Origin: Candidatus Cloacimonadota bacterium
Lineage (GTDB): Bacteria; Cloacimonadota; Cloacimonadia; Cloacimonadales; Cloacimonadaceae
Direction: 5' to 3'
Assembly (NCBI GenBank): GCA_023392795.1
Contig: JAEWNJ010000071.1
Span: 1 to 47,244, forward strand
DNA: 47,244 nt
The notes beneath the pieces were generated by a model. It worked only from the letters and a program-made list of their open reading frames with translations. It made no database searches and had not been told where the DNA came from. The translations under genes were made by a program, and so were the position numbers. Below, piece by piece: positions 40,749 through 47,244 of the stretch; the stretch's first letter is position 1; every line of letters starts with the position of its first letter.

Positions 40749-42020
40749 CTATTTTATCTTGAGTAACTTTGCAGCATATATTCCCTTATTATTAACAACT
40801 TGCACTATATAAACACCCTCACTAACTTGGTTTCCAGAACTATCATCACCGTTCCATGAAACAGACCGACTACCGTTAATATCTGAAGTAGCTATGATTC
40901 TTTTTATTAATTGCCCTTTTATGTTGTATATGCTAATCGTATTATCAAGAGATAACTTATCAAATATCTCTATAGTGCAGGATGCACTATATGGATTAGG
41001 GTAAATTCTAAGGTTATCGTGTATAGTACTCGGTGCTGAAGGATCATCATTTGATGTTGGCGTAAATTCTATATCAAACCAGCCGGAATCAGGTACTGCA
41101 GATGTATTATTGTCTAAATCATTGGCACAGATTTTATAATAAAAATGCCCACCTGACGAGGGAAGGACTGGATTGATAATGCACTCATACAGGTTTTCAA
41201 CCGTATTTTCCATAGCTATTGTAGTATCTGTTTCATTATTAATCTTGTATGTTAGAGATGCTGATGATATCCCTGTATCGTCGGTTATTGTCGCTGACAT
41301 TGTCATTGGCAACAGTTCATTAGAGATTGATGCTAGCTGTTCATGCTCTATAACTGGAGGGGTTGGTATGTACTCGTATTCGATTAGAATATAAGGACTA
41401 GTAGGAAATCCTGCTGCATGAACGACAACGCAATCATCATAAACATCCCAATCAGAATTGTATTGGAGTGAGAGCATATATTGAGAGTAAACTCGATTAT
41501 TCTGAATATCATCAAGCAACATAGTTAATATATCTGTAGAATTCCATCCAGGTGTATATGAATTGGCTATTGGTATTGGTTGATGCAATAGGATAGGATT
41601 CAAATCAGATGAATCCAAGCTTGACCCATAATCAATATGAGTTAGAAGTAGAGCCGGATTTATTGTTTCCCAGGGCATTTGAAAGACAGGATAGTTATAA
41701 TGAATGTCGTCTCCCCAACATCCGCTGACATAACAATAATAATTTGCTGATATGATTTGGTATCCTTGTGGATTACTTGGAGTCAAAAACGAAGTATACC
41801 CTTGTTCTGCAAACGTGCTAAACCAAATCTCACTCCAACCATCGCCAGGCCGATAAGTTCCATAGTTTGTAGTAACAAGCAGAACACTCCCATTTTGATC
41901 ATAACATATAACTCCATCAATTGTATTCATACACGGTACATTTTCTGTATACCTAACCTGTGCTAACAGATTATAAGGAATAATTATTATAATGGTAAAA
42001 ATAAGTGCCAGTAAAGACAT
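40749..42020 (-). CDS. secreted protein with type IX-type C-terminal sorting module
   Basis: From the ATG at 42018-42020 the product has 423 residues and a hydrophobic leader (SLLALIFTIIIIIPYNLLAQ). An earlier start at 42146 or 42119 lies inside the upstream protease gene and would add a charged extension across a hairpin; the later start is preferred although its ribosome binding site is weak. The body (YTENVPCMNTIDGVICYDQNG onward) is not recognised. A fibronectin/Ig-like segment (ITDDTGISSASLTYKINNETD) precedes the C-terminal FlgD-like sorting module (LRIYPNPYSASCTIEI...NQVSEGVYIVQV). It follows the protease gene with no room for a promoter. Confidence 0.7.
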   Translation of the reverse strand: MSLLALIFTIIIIIPYNLLAQVRYTENVPCMNTIDGVICYDQNGSVLLVTTNYGTYRPGDGWSEIWFSTFAEQGYTSFLTPSNPQGYQIISANYYCYVSGCWGDDIHYNYPVFQMPWETINPALLLTHIDYGSSLDSSDLNPILLHQPIPIANSYTPGWNSTDILTMLLDDIQNNRVYSQYMLSLQYNSDWDVYDDCVVVHAAGFPTSPYILIEYEYIPTPPVIEHEQLASISNELLPMTMSATITDDTGISSASLTYKINNETDTTIAMENTVENLYECIINPVLPSSGGHFYYKICANDLDNNTSAVPDSGWFDIEFTPTSNDDPSAPSTIHDNLRIYPNPYSASCTIEIFDKLSLDNTISIYNIKGQLIKRIIATSDINGSRSVSWNGDDSSGNQVSEGVYIVQVVNNKGIYAAKLLKIK

Positions 42021-42066
42021 GCTATAAAGCAAGTTAGTACATGTTTGAAGCACATCAATAACATAC

Positions 42067-42088
42067 AGGTGGGGGGTATCCCCCACCT
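42067..42088 (-). terminator. strong hairpin after the protease gene
   Basis: aggtggggg (42067-42075) and cccccacct (42080-42088) are perfect arms with a 4-nt loop. It lies 12 bp past the protease stop. The next bases on the minus strand are not U-rich, so it may be a partial terminator or mRNA-stabilising hairpin before the next start. Confidence 0.5.
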
Positions 42089-42100
42089 TAATACTCTTCT

Positions 42101-45100
42101 TTACTTCAGCAGAATACATTTTCTCACATCGCTCAACGTGCCACAAGTAACTTTGTAGAAGTAAATCCCACTGCCAACCGCCTTGTTGTTTTGGTCAATC
42201 CCGTTCCATACATATGTGTGCACACCTTTTTGTAGACTATCATTCACAAGTGTTCTAATTTGTTGACCTTTGATGTTATATATGGTTAACACCACGTTTG
42301 CATCATTGGGATTGAAAAAACGAATTGTGGTTGTTGGGTTGAACGGGTTTGGGTAATTTTGATACAGTATAAGCGGAGGAACTGGATTATTGGTGCTGTT
42401 AGAGTAATCAATAGACACTAAGCTTTCCAGAAGTCTGCGTGAATTTATCAGATGCTCGGTTAAAGAAATTGGTCTAAGATCACTATATTTTCCACTAGCC
42501 TTGTTGTCTGATTCTAAATATGTGTTACCAATATCAATAACAGCATAAGCATAGAGGTCGGCTGGAGGGTCATTGTCGAGAATGTTTTCATAATATGCTA
42601 TAGCAACGTTATATTGCTCCAATAACCTCTTGACTAATGCTAAGCATTCTTCGAAACATTTTCGCATTGATTCAGAAGGTGATCCTGATAATTGTTGTTG
42701 AAGATAGGATTCGTACGTCACGAGATTACTTGTCTTCTCATAACAGAGTAGTAGCGACTTAACTGAAATATAATCTTCCTCTGATTCTACACTATCATTA
42801 AGTACCTGTAGAAATAAAGGTATAGCTTCGGAATACTGTTCTTCAAGCATAAGCTGAATTGCATTATTGAATACAATTTGAGGGTCTGGATCTGTTAAAA
42901 TGTTTGGGTTGATGTCCCAAGGATTGTAAAGAATGTTTTGCGGCTCATTAAACTTATCTTCAAACTCTATACTTTGTGATGAACCCCACCAATTCAATTC
43001 AGCAGAAATCGCGTGGGTTTCCTCAGTAAAAATATTCCAAACATCATTGTCGAAATCATTATGTCCTTCTCTCAGTAAAGGATTTGATCTGTGTGAAAAT
43101 AGACCTGTTGGGTTCTGATACAAGGCATTTTTTCCCGATCGCTCAGGAGAGTATAGGCCCATGTATGGAGAAGAATCATGAAATAAACAAATTCCGCTCT
43201 GTGCATTATTGTATATGTTGTTCCGGTACAATATAGGTGATCCATTATATATGCCTACTCCATATCTATTATTAGTTAGAATGCTCTTAATAAGATTATG
43301 TTTACCGAACTCCTGGTAAAGCAATCCATATTTGGCGTTTTCAATCATATTGTAACTCAACGTTGATTTGCTGTTATTTCTAAAGTCTATTCCACCCCAA
43401 TAACCGGGAGTAGAAGAAGAACATGTTCCTCGAAACTGTATATGGTTGTTTTCTGCACCTATGGCATTCAGTTCGCCTATCACAGTAATATTCTTCTGAG
43501 GATCAACAACAATGTGTACCCCTGGTTGTATACTAATTCGACTATCGATAACAAAATCATACTCTAAATATACATCATGTTTTATGGTATAGTTTTGTCT
43601 AACATGATCTGGAACAGGTTGAGAATAGCACCCCGTATGACGTGAGTTAAATAAATGTTGTCGGTAAAATGACGGGGTGTCAGGATTATAAACTGCAGGG
43701 AAAAGCATTGGCTGGCCTTTTGATGATGTTAAAACCATCGAAGTGCTATTATACCCAGTTTTGATAAATGATGCTCCGTTAAAATAATCCGAACCCAATT
43801 GTAACCCGAATGATTGGATCTGATTCAGACTCTGATCAAGTACTTTAAATCCATTTCTATCGATTACAACAAAGTCATTTACATCATTACTGTCATAATC
43901 GAAAGATAAGATAAACGGGCTTGTATTGCTAAGTATATGCGGTTGGATAAACAAATTTGTGCCTTGAGAGGACAGCAAAACGATATCTTTGGAAATATAA
44001 AACACTTCTAAACCTTGGCTAAGATCATTGAACTCTCCGATAATAATATCGCTCATAATCATCTGCCCTTCAGTTGAGTTTTGTGCATGTAACCAAATAG
44101 GCGCAGTGTTTCCGTATGAATAAGCCATAGTATTGGAGTCGAATCCAGATGGTAGCTTAGTACTATAAGAATAAAGTATTTCTTTTGTACCGTTTGAGTC
44201 TAAATCGGCAATTACTGGATTACCAGTTAACTCATCATCAGAAGTAGCATTTTGGATTGCATTAAAAACCTCTGTTATTGCCAAAAAATCACTTGAAACA
44301 TCGAACACTTTCAAATATAATGGGGTATATTGAATAGGTTGACCAAGATTAAATTGGTTCTTACATACTAATGCGATTTCATTAAAACCATCGTTATCAA
44401 CATCTCCAACTGACAAGCTGCTTTGTACGCGGTAACCTGTATTATAGATGTAACTTTGCTGAGTTATGGTGTTTATCACGACGAGTCCGTCTATTCCATA
44501 ATTATCTTGATCCTTTCTCAATCCAGCAATGATGTCTAATTGTCCGTCGCCGTTTACATCTTCAAGAGTAATATTATTGACCTTACCCTCTACGCTAATA
44601 TGGTAATCAAGGGTTCCATCGGGTTTGTAGACCAATACATCATTGTTGACAACATGATTAACATCCGCATCATCAGCTGTTCCGCATACAATCTCATACT
44701 CTCCATCAGAGTCAATGTCGCCAAGCGCCGGTGGACATTCCATTTTTCTATTTGTACGTATACGCCCTCCATTATTCGAATCTACTATGAATATCTGACC
44801 TAAATTTGTAAACATGACAATCTCATCAAATCCATCAAAGTTAATGTCTTTACATACATTATGTTGTTGAATTTGTTCGCCTTGCTCGAGTAGATCTGTT
44901 ACAGATCCATAGATATTATTCACTTGCAGTTGAAAATCTATGGTTTTTAGGGGCATATTATCACCACTGATTGACAAGGCAAAATTGATTTGCCGTGAAG
45001 GACCATCAGTTATTCGGAGGAAAATCGGGATAGAATTATATATTGAGACGTTAGAACCAATGTCACCCCATATAGAATGATCTAGTCCACTTCCGTATGA

Positions 45101-46672
45101 AACAGTAACGTATGGATCATCGGATGTAAGGTTGCCGATAACATTTTCTGCATTTATCCATAAGTTTCTTAACGCTATTGAAACGTTGTTGATGGCTGTC
45201 GAGGATACTTCAAGCGTAGTATTATATACGTGATTATGTGCATAGTCAATGGTGTATTGGTACTGGTTATTTATTTTAAAGTCCGAGACCTGAACTGATG
45301 GATGTGGTTCTTCAGTCAATGCTCTATACGCATTTAACCTTCCTGCACCCAATTCATTTGCATAAATCAGGTTATCCCCATAAATATCATCTGCTGTCCC
45401 TAACAGCCGTTGTTTAACTTCCTCATTTGAAATGGTAATGTTATTATGTTGATAGTAACTTAAAATTAATGCCACTACTCCAGAGACATGAGGCGCTGCC
45501 ATTGATGTACCTGAAGTGAAGGCATAACCAGATGGCCATAGGTTACCTTCATCGTCATAATAAAAAAATTGAGTATCCATCGGTGATGTGGATACAATAG
45601 CTGTATCTTGATTTTGAGGATTAAGGTATCCAGTACCTCCCGGTGCTGTAATTTCGACATGAGAACCAAAGCATGAATAGCTTGCTTTCACATCTTCAAT
45701 ATCTGAAGCAGAAACTGATATAACTTCATCATAACGTGCAGGAAAAACCCAACTATCACCGTAAACACTGTAAGGTCCTTCATATGGTTTAATATTTCCA
45801 GCAGCTGCAATCATTATTGGTTTGTTACCCACTTGATATGGATCATTGTACAAAGTTTGTATGGCATTGTATTGAAGTTCTGATGTGGATAACCCTCCAA
45901 AACTCATGTTAACAACCCTGGCTCCGTTTAAATATGCATACATTAAGCCATTATAGATTGCTGTATTATATATTGCTGACTCTGTTCCACATTTTATAGG
46001 CATTATTTTACATCCAGGTATTTGACTGGTCCGCCACCCTCCAGCAACACTTGCTACACCAGCACCGTTATTGTTCACTGCTGCTATTGTTCCTGACACA
46101 TGTGTGCCATGTCCAGTTCTGTCATGAGGAATATGGTCATGCTCCAATGGATCATCAGCTTCAAAATAGTAAGGATTATACCCATAAGCTCCCTGACTTT
46201 CTTGCCATATGTTACCCGATAAATCTGGATGAGGCATTTGGTAATTATTCAATCCAAGATCAATTCCAGTATCTAAAACCGCAACGACTATACTCGAGTC
46301 ACCATACTCTCCAAGGTTCCAAACCTGTTGTAAGGCTAGTTTATCCAAACCCCACATAGATTCAGCCCAAACATCATTCGATGCTATAAATGGTTGATAG
46401 ATATAATTTGGTTCAGACCAATTTACGTTAATTTCAGTATCAAAGCTTGATTCCACATCTTGGACTTGATATACGGTATCAAATACTGCGACATAGAATA
46501 GCCTTGTGGCCAATATGCTTGAAGGAATAAAATCTTCACCTAATAATCTTACTTTTGATACTTTAAACTGCGCAACCTTGTCATTGAACCAAGTCTGATC
46601 AGTAATTAATGTGGGTTCAGATTGAATTATTGTAATAGGCACTTTTGAATGAAAAACGATGTTCCCCGGCAC
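42101..46672 (-). CDS. subtilisin-family (S8) protease with FG-GAP-like, beta-helix, TPR and sorting modules
   Basis: Frame from GTG 46670-46672, 1523 residues. The subtilase core (about 105-455) has all three catalytic residues: D134 (VLDTGID), H188 (GHGTHVSG) and S390 (GTSMAAPHVSG), with the oxyanion Asn293 (AAAGN). FG-GAP/VCBS-type repeats follow (about 610-1000; DINFDGFDEIV, DIDSDGEYEIV, DVDNDGFNEIA), then a short beta-helix (about 1070-1190), TPR-like helices (about 1265-1420) and a sorting module (YQNYPNPFNPTTTIRFF). The frame lacks a signal peptide; a matching one lies directly upstream in the same frame but is cut off by TAA at 46676-46678. As written the protease would stay cytoplasmic or not be made; the gene may be a pseudogene or rely on read-through. 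Confidence 0.85.
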   Translation of the reverse strand: MPGNIVFHSKVPITIIQSEPTLITDQTWFNDKVAQFKVSKVRLLGEDFIPSSILATRLFYVAVFDTVYQVQDVESSFDTEINVNWSEPNYIYQPFIASNDVWAESMWGLDKLALQQVWNLGEYGDSSIVVAVLDTGIDLGLNNYQMPHPDLSGNIWQESQGAYGYNPYYFEADDPLEHDHIPHDRTGHGTHVSGTIAAVNNNGAGVASVAGGWRTSQIPGCKIMPIKCGTESAIYNTAIYNGLMYAYLNGARVVNMSFGGLSTSELQYNAIQTLYNDPYQVGNKPIMIAAAGNIKPYEGPYSVYGDSWVFPARYDEVISVSASDIEDVKASYSCFGSHVEITAPGGTGYLNPQNQDTAIVSTSPMDTQFFYYDDEGNLWPSGYAFTSGTSMAAPHVSGVVALILSYYQHNNITISNEEVKQRLLGTADDIYGDNLIYANELGAGRLNAYRALTEEPHPSVQVSDFKINNQYQYTIDYAHNHVYNTTLEVSSTAINNVSIALRNLWINAENVIGNLTSDDPYVTVSYGSGLDHSIWGDIGSNVSIYNSIPIFLRITDGPSRQINFALSISGDNMPLKTIDFQLQVNNIYGSVTDLLEQGEQIQQHNVCKDINFDGFDEIVMFTNLGQIFIVDSNNGGRIRTNRKMECPPALGDIDSDGEYEIVCGTADDADVNHVVNNDVLVYKPDGTLDYHISVEGKVNNITLEDVNGDGQLDIIAGLRKDQDNYGIDGLVVINTITQQSYIYNTGYRVQSSLSVGDVDNDGFNEIALVCKNQFNLGQPIQYTPLYLKVFDVSSDFLAITEVFNAIQNATSDDELTGNPVIADLDSNGTKEILYSYSTKLPSGFDSNTMAYSYGNTAPIWLHAQNSTEGQMIMSDIIIGEFNDLSQGLEVFYISKDIVLLSSQGTNLFIQPHILSNTSPFILSFDYDSNDVNDFVVIDRNGFKVLDQSLNQIQSFGLQLGSDYFNGASFIKTGYNSTSMVLTSSKGQPMLFPAVYNPDTPSFYRQHLFNSRHTGCYSQPVPDHVRQNYTIKHDVYLEYDFVIDSRISIQPGVHIVVDPQKNITVIGELNAIGAENNHIQFRGTCSSSTPGYWGGIDFRNNSKSTLSYNMIENAKYGLLYQEFGKHNLIKSILTNNRYGVGIYNGSPILYRNNIYNNAQSGICLFHDSSPYMGLYSPERSGKNALYQNPTGLFSHRSNPLLREGHNDFDNDVWNIFTEETHAISAELNWWGSSQSIEFEDKFNEPQNILYNPWDINPNILTDPDPQIVFNNAIQLMLEEQYSEAIPLFLQVLNDSVESEEDYISVKSLLLCYEKTSNLVTYESYLQQQLSGSPSESMRKCFEECLALVKRLLEQYNVAIAYYENILDNDPPADLYAYAVIDIGNTYLESDNKASGKYSDLRPISLTEHLINSRRLLESLVSIDYSNSTNNPVPPLILYQNYPNPFNPTTTIRFFNPNDANVVLTIYNIKGQQIRTLVNDSLQKGVHTYVWNGIDQNNKAVGSGIYFYKVTCGTLSDVRKCILLK

Positions 46673-46675
46673 AAA

Positions 46676-46738
46676 TTATGCTGCTAAGAGCATTAAGATA
46701 ACAGATGACAACAACAATACTAAAGCAATCTTCTTCAC
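46676..46738 (-). other. signal-peptide mini-ORF in frame with the protease, ended by TAA
   Basis: GTG at 46736-46738 is preceded by AAGGAG (46745-46750) at ideal spacing. It encodes 20 residues: KKIALVLLL and a hydrophobic core ending LLAA, then TAA (46676-46678), then TTT-GTG-CCG-GGG-AAC (FVPGN) continuing into the protease frame. LLAA-Q-FVPGN would be a normal signal cleavage region, and CAA to TAA is one base change. The region has therefore probably suffered a nonsense mutation, a sequencing error, or uses stop-codon read-through. Confidence 0.8.
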
Positions 46739-46751
46739 TTTGAACTCCTTA

Positions 46752-46774
46752 TGTGATGGTTATTTACCATCACA
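46752..46774. promoter_or_regulatory. inverted repeat just upstream of the protease ribosome binding site
   Basis: tgtgatggt (46752-46760) and accatcaca (46766-46774) are perfect 9-bp inverted copies around TATTT, starting 2 bp upstream of the AAGGAG. It could be an operator or a 5' UTR hairpin that limits ribosome access. The ends match CRP half-sites (TGTGA/TCACA) but the spacing is too wide for a CRP site. Confidence 0.5.
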
Positions 46775-47144
46775 ATGATGGATTTATTTTGAAGCTTATT
46801 TAACACTAACGAATCTGCCACAGGATCAATTCATAATCAAAAAACAGCTCAGTTCACAAAAAATTGAGGCCAACAACTTAGTATATCTAATCTTCAATAT
46901 AATCGGATAAACATACATGTCAAGTACTAAAAACGATAGAACTCAATCAACATAGATGTATTTCAGAATAAGCGGTTTAGACTATTTATATGGCTCTAAT
47001 AATAAAACCTATGCTCTCTATTTTGACTCTGTGGCAAAAACCCAGTATTGACATAAAACATATTTATTTATATGACAAGAAATAACTTGACATGATGTAG
47101 TACCGTATATTATTGGCACCAATAAAGATGCATAAGGGTACGTC
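46775..47144. other. AT-rich intergenic region with divergent start signals
   Basis: No gene is seen. Near the right-edge ORF there are promoter-like sequences on the plus strand: TTGACA (about 47049) followed 17 bp later by TATGAC, and TTGACA (about 47089) followed at 15 bp by TATTAT. These are unproven. Confidence 0.4.
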
Positions 47145-47244
47145 ATGTTTAAGAAGAGTTACAAGCATAAGCAGACCGAAATATTCGATTGGGACTTCAG
47201 TCTTCCCAATCAGGATAAATTGCAGAAGTCCATTTGGTACACAT
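47145..47244 (+). CDS. partial ORF at window edge, possibly transposase N-terminus
   Basis: Starts at ATG 47145-47147 with AAGGGT upstream and runs off the edge: 33 complete codons beginning MFKKSYKHKQTEIFDWDF and continuing LPNQDKLQKS. The short basic start followed by an L/IF motif is like the beginnings of several insertion-sequence transposases, but too little is visible to assign a family. Terminal inverted repeats were not identified. Confidence 0.4.
   Translation, partial: MFKKSYKHKQTEIFDWDFSLPNQDKLQKSIWYT

Noticed and set aside
46676..46678. TAA reassigned to glutamine across the genome
   Set aside because: TAA serves as an ordinary stop in this window, for example at 10818-10820 and 22149-22151.
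46752..46774. CRP binding site
   Set aside because: The TGTGA and TCACA ends are present, but separated by 13 bases, not 6.

Overview
The window looks like chromosomal DNA from a Gram-negative bacterium, most likely a member of Candidatus Cloacimonadota (WWE1) or a close relative in the Fibrobacteres-Chlorobi-Bacteroidetes neighbourhood. The lineage is inferred. What is seen: lipid A synthesis (lpxK), lipoproteins with N-terminal lipoboxes, and three large exported proteins ending in a NYPNPFNPTTTI-type or related C-terminal module, the type IX secretion (Por) sorting / FlgD-like Ig fold common in that part of the tree. No tRNA, rRNA or CRISPR array was recognised.

Region 1 (1-12640, all minus strand) is an envelope and secreted-protein locus. 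A 256-residue exported protein of unknown function, a TolB-like propeller lipoprotein and a giant 3065-residue beta-helix protein with Chlamydia-Pmp-like GGAI/FxxN repeats lie almost end to end. A SUMF1-fold lipoprotein follows. At the left edge a 133-bp piece of the 256-residue gene recurs at 130/133 identity, evidence of a recent partial duplication. Region 2 (12641-17063) has a repeat-rich spacer, then lpxK, an orphan CheY-like regulator, purC and a UvrC-like GIY-YIG protein with overlapping ends, then another repeat-rich spacer made of an AGGTTTT microsatellite and clustered palindromes.

Region 3 (17064-35450) is housekeeping. efp and a small CxxC protein point right and end in a terminator. 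Facing them is a long minus-strand chain with mostly tiny gaps or overlaps: rpsP-khpA-rimM-trmD-(leader)-rplS-terminator-ogt-acpS-adk-trkH-trkA-PAS sensor-rluD-like-ribBA-TPM protein-DUF445-like-DUF1538 transporter-PII-like protein-small membrane protein. The DUF1538 protein overlaps by ATGA with a protein that appears to hold three PII-like modules in one chain. Upstream, asnB and a LEA14-like lipoprotein form a pair.

Region 4 (35451-47244) is accessory: a degraded prophage scrap on the plus strand (terminase nuclease half plus a frameshifted head-morphogenesis gene), a single-chain restriction-modification enzyme resembling type ISP enzymes without the helicase, two sorted secreted proteins, and a partial ORF at the right edge that may be a transposase. 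The larger secreted protein is a subtilisin-family protease whose signal-peptide coding segment, with a good ribosome binding site, is separated from the mature protein by one in-frame TAA. This is the most striking single anomaly in the window.
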